Notes: generated by a model from the sequence alone, not told the origin. Positions 8,661 through 18,157 are shown, counted from the first letter of the stretch. The stretch is DNA of 60,784 nucleotides from Oscillospiraceae bacterium (GCA_017829005.1 JAGAJF010000078.1:1-60784), one strand, 5' to 3'. Numbers and translations: made by a program.

Positions 8661-9641
8661 ATGCGTAACACACGATGGCTCAGTGCCGCAGTGATTTTTA
8701 TTGTAATGCTCTGCATGGGTGCCACAAGCATTCTGACCGCCTCGGAACAGCTGCAGCAGATAAAAAAGGGACTTGACGATTTCAATTACCTTTCGGACAG
8801 TGAGTTTTTCAAGGGAAAATTTGTTGAGGGCTATGTTTACGAGGTCTGGGGCGAGTTTGCCTATGAGGAAATGTACAATGAAACTCTGGGAATAAAGCGC
8901 AATTCCCGTGTGACCTCCCACTATTATCTCGTTCCCCTTTCGGGCAGCATTGACGCCCAAACGCCTAAGTTCATCGCTCTTGAGATAAGAACTGCGGAAG
9001 GTGTCAGAAACGCCGAGCTTCTTATGGAGCAGACCTGGAATTACCATGACACAGGCGAGGAACCCGATGTATGGAACGAATTTCTCATTCAGGGGAGTGT
9101 TTCAGGGCTTGACGGCGAGATAGAGGATCTCCTTTACGACTGGCTCACAAATGACGGCACGGACGGCACAAGGGCGGATTATGAGGATATGATATGCCCC
9201 TATTTGATATCGGAGTATGCGCCGGGTGCTGCGGAAAGAGGTATGTCCTTCGGAATTGTGCTGACCCTTATCGGTCTTGCGGGCATCGGCATTATGATAT
9301 TCATTTATATAAGAACACGCCAAAGTGAGACCGTTCGGTCAAGCCCCGAGCCATACACCGCATACACTCCCGTTAACGGCAATGTGCCTCAGTCGGGCAG
9401 CTTCGGCAACACCACAGCTTCGGGCACCGTTTCCTCTCCCGCCGACGGGGGCGAGTCCGCAAGACTTATGGAGGAAATGAGCAGGCTAAAACAGCCCACC
9501 GACGCCGATGAATTTTTCAGCAGCCCTGTTCGCCGAGAGGAGCCGAAAGCCCCGGAAAATCCTTCTCCCGAGCCGAAAAAGGATATGGACGGACTTGACA
9601 CCTCGGGACTGGGGATAGGCATTGCCGACGAGGATAAATAA
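8661..9641 (+). CDS. Membrane protein with two transmembrane segments, unknown function
   Basis: I do not recognise this 326-aa protein. An N-terminal hydrophobic helix (about residues 8-26) is followed by about 170 residues that are probably extracytoplasmic and mixed alpha/beta. A second helix near residues 196-218 (IVLTLIGLAGIGIMIFIYI) leads into an acidic, Pro/Ser-rich cytoplasmic tail of about 100 residues ending LDTSGLGIGIADEDK. It has its own consensus promoter, is divergent from spoIIE, and is followed by an independently promoted zapA. Its function cannot be inferred from the sequence. Confidence 0.8.
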   Translation: MRNTRWLSAAVIFIVMLCMGATSILTASEQLQQIKKGLDDFNYLSDSEFFKGKFVEGYVYEVWGEFAYEEMYNETLGIKRNSRVTSHYYLVPLSGSIDAQTPKFIALEIRTAEGVRNAELLMEQTWNYHDTGEEPDVWNEFLIQGSVSGLDGEIEDLLYDWLTNDGTDGTRADYEDMICPYLISEYAPGAAERGMSFGIVLTLIGLAGIGIMIFIYIRTRQSETVRSSPEPYTAYTPVNGNVPQSGSFGNTTASGTVSSPADGGESARLMEEMSRLKQPTDADEFFSSPVRREEPKAPENPSPEPKKDMDGLDTSGLGIGIADEDK

Positions 9642-9656
9642 ATCTTTTATACCATC

Positions 9657-9685
9657 TTGAACTTTATCCGCAAATGATGTATAAT
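9657..9685 (+). promoter_or_regulatory. Sigma-A promoter of zapA
   Basis: TTGAAC (9657-9662), a 17-bp spacer and TATAAT (9680-9685) lie 40 bp upstream of the zapA start. Confidence 0.75.
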
Positions 9686-9725
9686 ACATATAGATGTAAA
9701 AATAAATGCCGAAAGGAACGGACAA

Positions 9726-10505
9726 ATGAACATTGTAAACAAGGTAACGGTCACGATCTGCGGAAAGGAATATAACCTCCAGACGGACGAGACCCCCGAT
9801 TATCTCATTTCCCTTGCAAAGCGGGTGGACAAGGAAATTGGCGACTTGGTAAAGGCAAAGCCCAATTTCGGCGTGCAGAACGCTGCCGTATTCGTTGCCC
9901 TCACATCTCTTGACGAGGCGCAGAAGGCGGCGGACAGCATCGAAAACGTCCGCACACAGATCAAATCCTACGTGGAGGAGACCGCAAAAGCCCGCAAGGA
10001 AAAGGAAAAGCTTGCGGACAAGAACAAGGCTCTCGAGGAGAAAATAGCCGCTCTCGAGAAGGAGATAAAGGAGCTGAAAAAGCGCCCCAGCTATGAGTGC
10101 GAGCAGCTTGTTCTTGAAAACACCATCTCCCCTGCTGTGACGATTTATGCGGAGGAAAATGTTTCCGAGACGGTTTCCGAGCCTGCTTCGGAAGATAAGT
10201 CTTCCGAGGACAAGTCTGCACAGACCGCTCCCGAAAAGGAGGACGCTCAGCCCGAGGAAAAGACCGAAGAAGCTGTCAAGTCCTCTGAAGCTGTGAATCA
10301 GGAAGAAATATCAAAGGAAGCTCCCGCCCAGACTGCCGAATGCGGCTCGGACGCCAGTAAAGGCAGCGAAGCCAAAGATAGCGGCGAACACGGAGGGACT
10401 GACGGAGGAGCAAGCACAGAAGCTTCGAATGATGGCGGTAATACACAAAATGATAACCTGACCCCTCCCCCTCAGAACAGGAAAAGCAGAAAGAAAAGGC
10501 GTTAA
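9726..10505 (+). CDS. zapA: Cell division protein ZapA with long acidic tail
   Basis: ZapA binds FtsZ and bundles its filaments at the division ring. The N-terminal ~90 residues are a typical ZapA domain (VTVTICGKEYNLQTDE, then a long helix with AVFVALTSLDEAQKA), followed by a coiled coil (about residues 85-120, KEKEKLADKNKALEEKIAAL). The remaining ~130 residues are a low-complexity Glu/Ser/Ala tail ending in basic RKSRKKRR. The family is usually about 90-110 aa, so the tail is an extension, probably disordered. The ATG start follows AAAGGAA. The next gene begins 6 bp downstream, so the two are co-transcribed. Confidence 0.88.
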   Translation: MNIVNKVTVTICGKEYNLQTDETPDYLISLAKRVDKEIGDLVKAKPNFGVQNAAVFVALTSLDEAQKAADSIENVRTQIKSYVEETAKARKEKEKLADKNKALEEKIAALEKEIKELKKRPSYECEQLVLENTISPAVTIYAEENVSETVSEPASEDKSSEDKSAQTAPEKEDAQPEEKTEEAVKSSEAVNQEEISKEAPAQTAECGSDASKGSEAKDSGEHGGTDGGASTEASNDGGNTQNDNLTPPPQNRKSRKKRR

Positions 10506-10511
10506 AAACCT

Positions 10512-12575
10512 ATGAATAAAAAAGTAATGCCCGAGGTGCTTGCTCCCGCAGGCAGTCTCGAAAGCGTTTATTCTGCCGTAAGATGCGGTGCTGACGGAGT
10601 TTATGCGGGCGGAAAGCTTTTTTCCGCCAGAGCGAACGCCGTCAATTTTTCGGACGAGGAGCTTGAAGCAGCTGTTAAATATTGTCATTTGCACGGAGTG
10701 AAAATATATCGTGCCATGAATACGGTGATTTTTGACAGCGAGGCGGAAGAGTTCTGCAATGAGGTAAAAAAGAGCGCAGAAGCAGGCATTGACGGGCTTA
10801 TTATTCAGGATTTGGGCGGGGCATATCTTGCGGCTGCCACAGTTCCCGGTATGCCCCTTCACGGCTCCACTCAGATGACCGTCCACACTCCTCTGGGTGC
10901 AAAGGCGGCGGAAGGTGCAGGCTTTTGCAGGATAGTTCCCGCAAGAGAGCTGTCTCTTCCCGAGATAAAAAAGATATGCGATACGGGCGTTGAGACGGAG
11001 GTTTTCGTTCACGGGGCGCAGTGTATGTGCCTGTCGGGACAATGCTATATGAGCGCTCTTATCGGTTCAAGAAGCGCTAACAGGGGGCAGTGCGCCCAGG
11101 CGTGCAGGCTGCCCTTTTCCGCATTCGGGAAAGATGAATATTATGCGCTGTCCCTTAAAGATATGTCTCTGGTGAGCCATATCGGTGAGCTTACAGATGC
11201 GGGCTGCGCCTCCTTCAAGATAGAAGGACGAATGAAAAGACCCGAATATGTGGCGGCGGCAGTTACCGCTGTACGAAGAGCTGCCGACGGGGAAACCGAT
11301 ATTTCCGAGGACACCGCAAGGCTTGAAGCTGTTTTCTCCCGAAGCGGCTTTACGGACGGATATCTTACGGGGAAAACGGGAAAGGAAATGTTCGGTCACA
11401 GGCGGAAGGAGGACGTGGTTTCCGCCGATAAGGTGCTGCCCGAGCTTGCCGCTATGTATAAGGACGAGAGAAAAAGCGGACACATCAGCTTTGAGTTTGC
11501 CCTTGAAGCGGGAAAGCCCTCGTCTCTGCGCTTTTTCTCGGGTGATATACGGGGCGAGATATGCGGCATGGTTCCCGAAGCCGCAAGAAGCAGAAGTCTT
11601 TCACCCGATGACGTGACAAGGCAGCTTTCTAAGCTGGGCGGCACACGATACGTGCTTGATGGGATAAAATGCAGTATTGACGAGGGTATCACTCTTCCTG
11701 CATCGGAAATAAACAGGCTGAGAAGAGAGGCTGTCTCGGAGTTCGACAGGCTGACTGTTGAAAGGAACACGCCCCGTTATGATATCAGGGACTTTACACC
11801 CGAAACGGTGGTTTCACGAAATGATAAAGGCGAGCCTGCCATTCGTGTAATGTCAAGCAATGTTGATACTGTCCGAATGGCGGCAGAATATGCGGAAATG
11901 GTCATTGCACCCGTTAACATCTGCAAGGGGCTTTCAGATGATATATCTAAGGAAAAAATCGCTGTGTCCCTCCCCGATATCGTTACCGATGAGGAGGGGC
12001 TTCTGCGGGAGCTTTCCGAGCTTAAAGCAATGGGATTTTCGGACTTTGTTTGCGGGAATTTTACGCATCTGGGCGTTCTCAAAGGACTTGGCAATGTTCG
12101 CATTCACGGGGGAACGGGGCTTAATGTCACAAACTCCTATGCGATAAAGAGATTTGCGGAGCTTGGGCTGTGTGATATGACCGCTTCATTTGAGCTTAAA
12201 GCGGCACAGTTTTCCGCTCTCGGAAAAGCTATTCCCACGGGCTTTTACGCCTATGGCAGACTCCCTCTGATGATAACGCGGAATTGTCCCATTCGTGCGC
12301 AGGCGGGCTGCAAGGGCTGCACAGGTTCTGTTACGGACAGGACGGGCAGGAAATTTCCCGTTGAATGTGACAGCAAAAAATACGCCCGTATCAGAAACTG
12401 CGACATTCTGGAAACATCGGACAGGCTTTCCGAGTTCAGAGGTGCGGCTTTTGCTCTTCTCGATATGGGAGATATGCCGCCAAAGCAGGCGGAAGAGGTC
12501 ATAAAGCGGTATCTCAGAAGGGGCAGCCCCGAAGGAAAATTCACAAGAGGACTTTATTACAGGGGGATAGTCTGA
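10512..12575 (+). CDS. U32 family peptidase-like protein (RlhA-type, DUF3656)
   Basis: This is a U32-family protein of 687 aa. The family is named for collagenase-like peptidases, but several members (RlhA, TrhP, UbiU/V) act in RNA hydroxylation or related oxygen-free chemistry and carry Fe-S clusters. The opening PEVLAPAGSLESVYSAVRCGADGVY is characteristic, as is the cysteine set in HGAQCMCLSGQCYM and GQCAQACRLP (residues 165-200). The central insert and overall length match the DUF3656-containing RlhA subgroup, which forms 5-hydroxycytidine in 23S rRNA. A further C-terminal cysteine group (RNCPIRAQAGCKGC) is present. It lies 6 bp after zapA. The RlhA role is inferred from architecture. Confidence 0.85.
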   Translation: MNKKVMPEVLAPAGSLESVYSAVRCGADGVYAGGKLFSARANAVNFSDEELEAAVKYCHLHGVKIYRAMNTVIFDSEAEEFCNEVKKSAEAGIDGLIIQDLGGAYLAAATVPGMPLHGSTQMTVHTPLGAKAAEGAGFCRIVPARELSLPEIKKICDTGVETEVFVHGAQCMCLSGQCYMSALIGSRSANRGQCAQACRLPFSAFGKDEYYALSLKDMSLVSHIGELTDAGCASFKIEGRMKRPEYVAAAVTAVRRAADGETDISEDTARLEAVFSRSGFTDGYLTGKTGKEMFGHRRKEDVVSADKVLPELAAMYKDERKSGHISFEFALEAGKPSSLRFFSGDIRGEICGMVPEAARSRSLSPDDVTRQLSKLGGTRYVLDGIKCSIDEGITLPASEINRLRREAVSEFDRLTVERNTPRYDIRDFTPETVVSRNDKGEPAIRVMSSNVDTVRMAAEYAEMVIAPVNICKGLSDDISKEKIAVSLPDIVTDEEGLLRELSELKAMGFSDFVCGNFTHLGVLKGLGNVRIHGGTGLNVTNSYAIKRFAELGLCDMTASFELKAAQFSALGKAIPTGFYAYGRLPLMITRNCPIRAQAGCKGCTGSVTDRTGRKFPVECDSKKYARIRNCDILETSDRLSEFRGAAFALLDMGDMPPKQAEEVIKRYLRRGSPEGKFTRGLYYRGIV

Positions 12576-12605
12576 CCGCTCCCCCCGAAAGGATGTAGGG
12601 AACTG

Positions 12606-12881
12606 ATGAAGGAAAATTTCAAGCGGACTATCGCTTTTCTGTTTTTTCTGCTGGCAGGCATTGTTTTAGGCACGGTCATTGCAAGGGTGTGCAGCGGTGT
12701 GCCTTATCTGGGCTGGCTTGCCTATGATATGTCGGTGGGGATAGATACGGGTGCGCCTGTTATCCTTGACCTTATTGTTTTTAAGCTCGCCTTCGGCTTC
12801 ACCCTTTCGGTGAACGCCGCTCAGATAATCTGCGTCATTGCGGCGCTTATTGCTTATAATAAGACCTGTAAGGGGCTTTGA
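12606..12881 (+). CDS. DUF4321 small membrane protein
   Basis: A 91-aa protein with two or three hydrophobic helices (residues 8-28, about 48-70 and 70-86). The sequence pattern, including FFLLAGIVLGTVI and LKLAFG-like helices, matches the DUF4321 family of small Clostridia membrane proteins, which have no known function. It sits 30 bp after the U32 gene on the same strand and ends in an intrinsic terminator, so it closes the zapA-U32 operon. Confidence 0.8.
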   Translation: MKENFKRTIAFLFFLLAGIVLGTVIARVCSGVPYLGWLAYDMSVGIDTGAPVILDLIVFKLAFGFTLSVNAAQIICVIAALIAYNKTCKGL

Positions 12882-12892
12882 TACTGTTAATG

Positions 12893-12922
12893 ATACCGTC
12901 CTCACAAGGGCGGTATTATTTT
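12893..12922 (+). terminator. Intrinsic terminator after the DUF4321 gene
   Basis: A 9-bp stem (12893-12901 with 12908-12916, one G-T pair) has a 6-base loop and is followed by a T-rich tail (TATTATTTT). Confidence 0.8.
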
Positions 12923-12997
12923 ACGGGCATTCGTCAGAACAGGTCTGATAAATCTGTCCATTCAGAACAAATTTTCTGAAAGCACTCGACGAATAGA

Positions 12998-13014
12998 CAC
13001 AATTGTGCTATAAT
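12998..13014 (+). promoter_or_regulatory. Palindrome overlapping a -10 box upstream of the rnj leader
   Basis: A perfect 10-bp palindrome CACAATTGTG (12998-13007) runs directly into a TATAAT (13009-13014). The matching -35 (CTCGAC at 18 bp) is poor, so this would be a weak promoter or one needing an activator. Confidence 0.35.
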
Positions 13015-13083
13015 ATTTTTATGACCTCTATTTTTCCGAGAAAGATTTTTTTGAGTTGTCGCCATATGTTTACAGAATTCGTC

Positions 13084-13112
13084 TTGACAATATGCCGAAA
13101 ATGGGGTATAAT
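13084..13112 (+). promoter_or_regulatory. Perfect consensus sigma-A promoter
   Basis: TTGACA (13084-13089), a 17-bp spacer and TATAAT (13107-13112) match the consensus exactly. Transcription would start near 13119, over 500 bases before the rnj start codon. Confidence 0.88.
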
Positions 13113-13118
13113 AATTTT

Positions 13119-13630
13119 AATTATTGTGTTCGGACACGCACGGAGACTGTTTTTTCGGAGCCTCGGAACGTTGCTTAACTGTTTGAAAATTGCGCCGCAA
13201 AGGATATGCCGTCCCATTTGATCGGGACAATGTGAAAATTTTTATCTGCCGCTTTCGGAAAATTTTTTCGGCAGAAATTAAGCGGGCGCTTGTGTTTTGA
13301 AAGAGAACCCGGATATTTTTCGGCAGGCAGGGGACCTGCCACATACCATTTATGCTGTAATTCTTTTTTCACATTCCAAAATGAGCCGAAAACAGAAAAT
13401 GCCGCTTGACTTCCGCTCTGCTGCCAATATCGCTCAATGGGGTTTGCCGATAAAGGGCTGCGGAAAGGATATTTACAGACGCTTTTATTTTACGGAGGTT
13501 TTGCGGGCTTATGTAAAAATCAGTCTCCGAAGCGCTGGTGCCGCACAATAACTATAATCATTCAGCTCCCGAAGCAGAGGCTTTCGGGAAAACATTGCTA
13601 TTATATATTTGATGAAATGAGGTAAAAAAA
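13119..13630 (+). other. Structured noncoding region: rnj leader and/or small RNA
   Basis: About 510 bases follow the consensus promoter with no convincing ORF. The region contains hairpins with perfect arms: GTCCC/GGGAC (13211-13228), TCTGCCG/CGGCAGA near 13245-13275, GGCAGG/CCTGCC near 13324-13340, and TCCCGAA/TTCGGGA near 13567-13589. I looked for the conserved words of RNase P RNA, tmRNA and SRP RNA and found none. It could be a long 5' leader controlling RNase J (RNase E uses such a leader for autoregulation) or an unassigned small RNA. Confidence 0.5.
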
Positions 13631-15916
13631 TTGGCTGAAAACCGAAACAATGAAAATGAGCCTGCAGTAAACGAATACGGCGAAAAGATCGCTCCAAAGG
13701 CCGAAAAGAAGGAAGGCTCCGCTCCCACCGAGAACAGACGCTACAACTCCTATCAGAACAAGCGACCCTACAATCAGCGCAGACCCATGCTCCCTCCCAG
13801 AGGAGTTTCTCCCGAGAGCTTTGACAGACAGCAGAGCTCGGGCATTTCCCGAAATGTCTCTCAGGACGGCTCTCAGGGCGAGAACCGTCCCTATGAACAG
13901 CGCAGACCCTACAAAAGCTACAATAACAGCAAGCCCTATTACAACAATAACAGAAGCTATAATAACCGCTCCTATGACAACAGAAGCTATGACAGGCAGT
14001 ACAAGCCCTACAGGTCTCCCGAGCAGTCAGGAGACAAGCCTGCTCCCGATACCTCCGTTTTTGAAAAGACCTCCTTTGAAAGAAGCTACGAAAAGCCCTA
14101 TCAGAGAAACAACTACCGTGATGAAAGCAGATATCAGTCAAGCGGCAGATATCAGCGCAGAAGCTACAATCCCCCTGCCGTACCTTCGGAAAATGCTCCC
14201 GAGGTGCCTGCACAGGAGGACTTCGGCTGCTATCACTCCAATCACAGGGCTATAAAGCGCACTCCTCTGAAAATTATCCCCCTGGGCGGTCTTAACGAGA
14301 TAGGCAAGAATATGACCGTTTTTGAATGCGGCAATGATATGTTCATCGTGGACTGCGGTCTTGCCTTCCCCGACAGCGATATGCCCGGCGTTGACCTTGT
14401 TATCCCCGATTTTACCTATGTGGAGCAGAATATCTCCAAGGTAAGGGGTATCGTTATTACTCACGGTCACGAGGACCATATCGGTTCTCTGGCTTATCTT
14501 CTGAAAAAATGCAGCATTCCCGTTTATGCTACCCGTCTTACCATCGGTCTTATCGAGGGCAAGCTCAAGGAGCATAACCTTATGGGACAGGCTAAGCTTA
14601 ATGTTGTTACTCCCCGTCAGACCGTCAAGATGGGCTGTATGGCGGTAGAATTTATAAGAGTTAACCACTCAATTCCCGACGCTGTGGGTCTGGCTATCCA
14701 CACCCCTGCGGGCATTGTTATCCACACCGGCGACTTCAAGGTCGACTTTACCCCCATTGAGGGCGGCATTATCGACCTTGCAAGATTTGGTGAGCTGGGA
14801 AACAGAGGCGTTCTCGCTCTTATGTCCGACTCCACCAATGCGGAGAGGGCGGGTCACACCGCTTCCGAGCGCACGGTGGGCGAGTCCTTTGAAAAGCTCT
14901 TTGCTAAGGCGGAGGGCAAGAGGATAATCATTGCCACCTTTGCGTCCAACATTCACCGCATTCAGCAGATCATCAACAAGGCTGTGAGCAGCGACAGAAA
15001 GGTAGCTGTTTTCGGCAGAAGTATGCTGAATGTCATCTCAACCGCCATGGAGCTTGGCTATCTTTCTGTTCCCGAGGGCGTTATCATCGACCTTGAGACT
15101 ATGAACAAGTATCCACCCGAGAAAATTGTTCTCATCACCACGGGAAGTCAGGGCGAGCCTATGTCCGCTCTTACAAGAATGGCGATGAACGAACACAGAA
15201 GCGTTACCATTACCCCCATGGACTATATCATCATCAGCGCAAATCCCATTCCCGGCAACGAGAAGTACGTTACAAGAGTAGTCAACGAGCTTCTGAAGGC
15301 GGGGGCTGAGGTGATTTACGAGTCTATGTACGATGTTCACGTTTCGGGTCACGCTTGTCAGGAGGAGATAAAGCTTATTATGTCCCTGACACGTCCCCGC
15401 TTCTTCATTCCCGTTCACGGCGAGTACAAGCATCTCAAAAAGAGTGCGGCTCTGGCTTATGCTATGGGCATTCCCGAGAGCAACGTTATCATCGGCTCCA
15501 TCGGCGATGTTATCGAGACGGACGGCGTAAGCATTGGCGTTACGGGCAAGGTTCAGGCAGGCAGAGTGCTTGTGGACGGTCTGGGCGTGGGCGATGTTGG
15601 CTCCATAGTTCTCAGAGACAGAAAGCACCTTGCGGAGGACGGTCTTATCGTTGTGGTCGCCACCATTGAAAGCGAGAGCGGAACCATTCTTGCAGGTCCC
15701 GACATTCTCTCGAGAGGCTTCGTTTACGTGAGAGAAAACGAGGAGATGATGGAGGCTGCAAGGGATATCCTCAGAAAAACTCTCGAATCCTGCCTGTCGG
15801 GCGGCGTGAGAGACTGGAACAGCATAAAGTCGGGTCTCAGAGACTCCCTCAGCGACTATATCTATATGAAAACAAAGCGCAATCCTATGATACTTCCCAT
15901 CATTGAGGAGATCTGA
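13631..15916 (+). CDS. rnj: Ribonuclease J with long disordered N-terminus
   Basis: RNase J is a metallo-beta-lactamase/beta-CASP nuclease with 5'-3' exonuclease and endonuclease activity, central to mRNA turnover in Firmicutes. The catalytic core begins near residue 210 (LKIIPLGGLNEIGKNMTVFE), with the zinc motif HGHEDHIGS near 278-286 and VHVSGHA further on. The total of 761 aa compares with about 555 in the family; the excess is an N-terminal ~200-residue region rich in Arg, Tyr, Asn and Ser (RPYNQRRP, NRSYDNRSYDRQY), typical of an RNA-binding disordered segment. The start is TTG 13631 behind TGAGGT. gdpP follows 28 bp later. Confidence 0.95.
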   Translation: MAENRNNENEPAVNEYGEKIAPKAEKKEGSAPTENRRYNSYQNKRPYNQRRPMLPPRGVSPESFDRQQSSGISRNVSQDGSQGENRPYEQRRPYKSYNNSKPYYNNNRSYNNRSYDNRSYDRQYKPYRSPEQSGDKPAPDTSVFEKTSFERSYEKPYQRNNYRDESRYQSSGRYQRRSYNPPAVPSENAPEVPAQEDFGCYHSNHRAIKRTPLKIIPLGGLNEIGKNMTVFECGNDMFIVDCGLAFPDSDMPGVDLVIPDFTYVEQNISKVRGIVITHGHEDHIGSLAYLLKKCSIPVYATRLTIGLIEGKLKEHNLMGQAKLNVVTPRQTVKMGCMAVEFIRVNHSIPDAVGLAIHTPAGIVIHTGDFKVDFTPIEGGIIDLARFGELGNRGVLALMSDSTNAERAGHTASERTVGESFEKLFAKAEGKRIIIATFASNIHRIQQIINKAVSSDRKVAVFGRSMLNVISTAMELGYLSVPEGVIIDLETMNKYPPEKIVLITTGSQGEPMSALTRMAMNEHRSVTITPMDYIIISANPIPGNEKYVTRVVNELLKAGAEVIYESMYDVHVSGHACQEEIKLIMSLTRPRFFIPVHGEYKHLKKSAALAYAMGIPESNVIIGSIGDVIETDGVSIGVTGKVQAGRVLVDGLGVGDVGSIVLRDRKHLAEDGLIVVVATIESESGTILAGPDILSRGFVYVRENEEMMEAARDILRKTLESCLSGGVRDWNSIKSGLRDSLSDYIYMKTKRNPMILPIIEEI

Positions 15917-15944
15917 GAAAGATGTATAAAGGCGGGTGGATAAA

Positions 15945-18116
15945 TTGAAGGGCAGCAGCAGGAATTTGTTTATGCTGGTATCTATGCTTCTTGTGGCTTC
16001 TTCGCTTTACTGCGCTTTCGGCACACTGAGCGGCGGCGAGGTCAGGTTCTGGATATCTCTCTGCATTACCTCTCTTATCGGCATAGCGTTTCTGAAACTC
16101 TATATTCAGAACGAACAAGAGTTTGCAGATATTAAAAGGGAACTCGGGGAACACCTTGACGACAATTCCAAAGTCAGCCGTTATTTTCTGAAATTCTGCC
16201 CGATCCCTGCGATCATTGCAGACGAGACAGGAAAGGTGCTTGCCAAAACAAAGGTGGCAGGCGATATTCTCCCCGAGCTTAAAGACCTGAAAATGCTGGG
16301 TGTTCCCGTTGATTTTAACGGGCTTCCCGCCGACAGCAGCGGTGTAATGAGTTCATTTGACTGGGAGCATTACCGTGTGGACTACTTTACCGCCGCAAAC
16401 CCCGGAGAGACGGGCAAGCATTTTATCTTCCTCTTTTTCAACGATCTCAGCGAGGCTCATACCCTCAGAGAAGAAGCGGCGGAAAACAGAAATTTTGCCG
16501 CTCTCCTTCATATCCGGTTCGACGAGCGCTTCTTCTATGAGAAGGACTCAAGACAGCGTGAGCTTATCGTCAGGATAGAAAAGACTGCCGAGAAATTCTT
16601 TGAAAAGCACAACGGTCTTATGAAAAGGCTCTCCGACAGCAGTTATTTTGCTGTTCTGAGCGAAAAAGATCTGAGAAGTATGTCTGAAAAGGACTACCTT
16701 AATTTCCTTGAGGAGCTTCACAGGACACACAGCTCTGACCGTCCCCTGTTTTCTGTTTCTCTGGGTATCGGCAGAGGCGGAAGCAGTCTCAGAGAAAGCG
16801 AAGCCATCGCCCGTGACGCTGTACGAATCTCTCAGGATCAGGGCGGCGACCACGTTATCATCTCCGGCAGTATGCAGGATACAGGCTACATCTGCTACGG
16901 CTCTGGAAATGCTGATACTGTCCTGAATGATGTGGGCTATCAGTCAAAGATAAAACGGTTCAGCACCGAACTTTTAAAGCATATTGCGGACTCAGACAAT
17001 GTTATTATTATGGGTCACAGAAACAGCGATATGGACGCTGTGGGAGCTGCCGCAGGTCTGGGCGGTACCTTGAGAGATATGGGCTATTCCGCCAACGTGT
17101 ATATAAACCGCAACAATAATGTTTCCAAAGCTCTTCTGGAGCGTCTGGATAAGAATGAAAGCAAGGTGCAGGAGCTTTTTCTCGATGAAGAAGCCGCTCT
17201 TGAGGCTGTTAACGAGAATACTCTCCTGATAATCGTGGATACACGCAATGTAAATCTGGTGGACAGCAAAAGAATTTTTAACAAGGCAGAAAAGGTCATT
17301 TATATCGACCACCATAAAACAAAGCCCGATGAGGATATCAACAAGAGCGAAAAGCATATTGCAGATTACCAGAACATCGGCGCTTCCTCTGCCAGCGAGA
17401 TCGTTACCGATATTATCAGGTATTTAAATCCTCAAACACCTCTTTCACGCTATTATGCTGAGGCTCTGCTGGCAGGCATCAAGCTTGACACTGTTAAATT
17501 CAGTAAAAAAACAAGCAGCAACACCTTTAAAGCTGCCGCTTATCTTTCAGCACTGGGTGCCGATAACAGAGAGATCGACCGTCTCTTCGATAACTCTGAA
17601 TTTACCAACAGAATTATCGAGAAGTTCAAATCGGCTGTTGAAAACTATAATAACTATGCCATTGCCTGCCTCGATGATGAAAGCTTCCGCAGAAACACTT
17701 CTGTTTCAGATGAGGAGGTCAAAAAGGCTGTTCAGAAGCTTCTTGAGGCTCAGAACAGCGATTCGGATATGTCTGAAAAAGAGCTTAAAAAGTCCGCTTT
17801 TGACTCCATCGCTAAAGAGAAGCTTGAGAATATGTCTGTGGCTGCCGCTCAGGCTGCAAATGACCTGCTGAATACAAATGATATAAATGCAAGCTTTGCT
17901 GTATTCAGAATTGGGAAAAATGCGGTCAAGATATCTGCTCGCTCCGAAGGAACCGCAAGCGGCGGCGCTAACGTTGAGGATATCGTTAAACGGCTTGGCG
18001 GAGGCGGAAATATAAATCAGGCTGCCGCTGTCATAAATGACAAGTCTGTTGATGAGGTCTGCGGTATGCTGAAAAATGCTCTGGACGAGTATGACACAGC
18101 TATGAAGCCTATCTGA
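15945..18116 (+). CDS. gdpP: DHH-family cyclic-di-AMP phosphodiesterase, GdpP-like
   Basis: GdpP hydrolyses the essential second messenger c-di-AMP. Domain order: two N-terminal transmembrane helices (about residues 5-60), a PAS-like segment, a degenerate GGDEF domain (near 170-310, FSVSLGIGRGG), the DHH domain with MGHRNSDMDAVG and YIDHHK, and a C-terminal DHHA1 domain ending in RLGGGGNINQAA. The full 723-aa length supports an intact enzyme. I prefer TTG 15945 because AAAGGCGGGTGG then sits at normal spacing; GTG 15936 overlaps that ribosome site. It is transcribed with rnj upstream and the SUFU gene downstream. Confidence 0.92.
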   Translation: MKGSSRNLFMLVSMLLVASSLYCAFGTLSGGEVRFWISLCITSLIGIAFLKLYIQNEQEFADIKRELGEHLDDNSKVSRYFLKFCPIPAIIADETGKVLAKTKVAGDILPELKDLKMLGVPVDFNGLPADSSGVMSSFDWEHYRVDYFTAANPGETGKHFIFLFFNDLSEAHTLREEAAENRNFAALLHIRFDERFFYEKDSRQRELIVRIEKTAEKFFEKHNGLMKRLSDSSYFAVLSEKDLRSMSEKDYLNFLEELHRTHSSDRPLFSVSLGIGRGGSSLRESEAIARDAVRISQDQGGDHVIISGSMQDTGYICYGSGNADTVLNDVGYQSKIKRFSTELLKHIADSDNVIIMGHRNSDMDAVGAAAGLGGTLRDMGYSANVYINRNNNVSKALLERLDKNESKVQELFLDEEAALEAVNENTLLIIVDTRNVNLVDSKRIFNKAEKVIYIDHHKTKPDEDINKSEKHIADYQNIGASSASEIVTDIIRYLNPQTPLSRYYAEALLAGIKLDTVKFSKKTSSNTFKAAAYLSALGADNREIDRLFDNSEFTNRIIEKFKSAVENYNNYAIACLDDESFRRNTSVSDEEVKKAVQKLLEAQNSDSDMSEKELKKSAFDSIAKEKLENMSVAAAQAANDLLNTNDINASFAVFRIGKNAVKISARSEGTASGGANVEDIVKRLGGGGNINQAAAVINDKSVDEVCGMLKNALDEYDTAMKPI

Positions 18117-18157
18117 TGACGAGCCGTTTTTACAATAAATCCAAGGACTGATTTTCA

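Noticed and set aside
12950-13014. SOS box upstream of the rnj region (GAACAAATTTTC)
   Set aside because: It resembles the phage promoter region superficially, but lacks the GTTY half-site and the spacing differs by 10 bp.
13119-13345. RNase P RNA, tmRNA, SRP RNA or 6S RNA
   Set aside because: The conserved core words of the first three are absent, and I could not build the 6S long-bubble structure. It is left as unassigned noncoding sequence.
13297-13625. Two overlapping plus-strand ORFs of 84 and 62 aa before rnj
   Set aside because: They have no ribosome site or protein-like pattern and lie in the structured leader.
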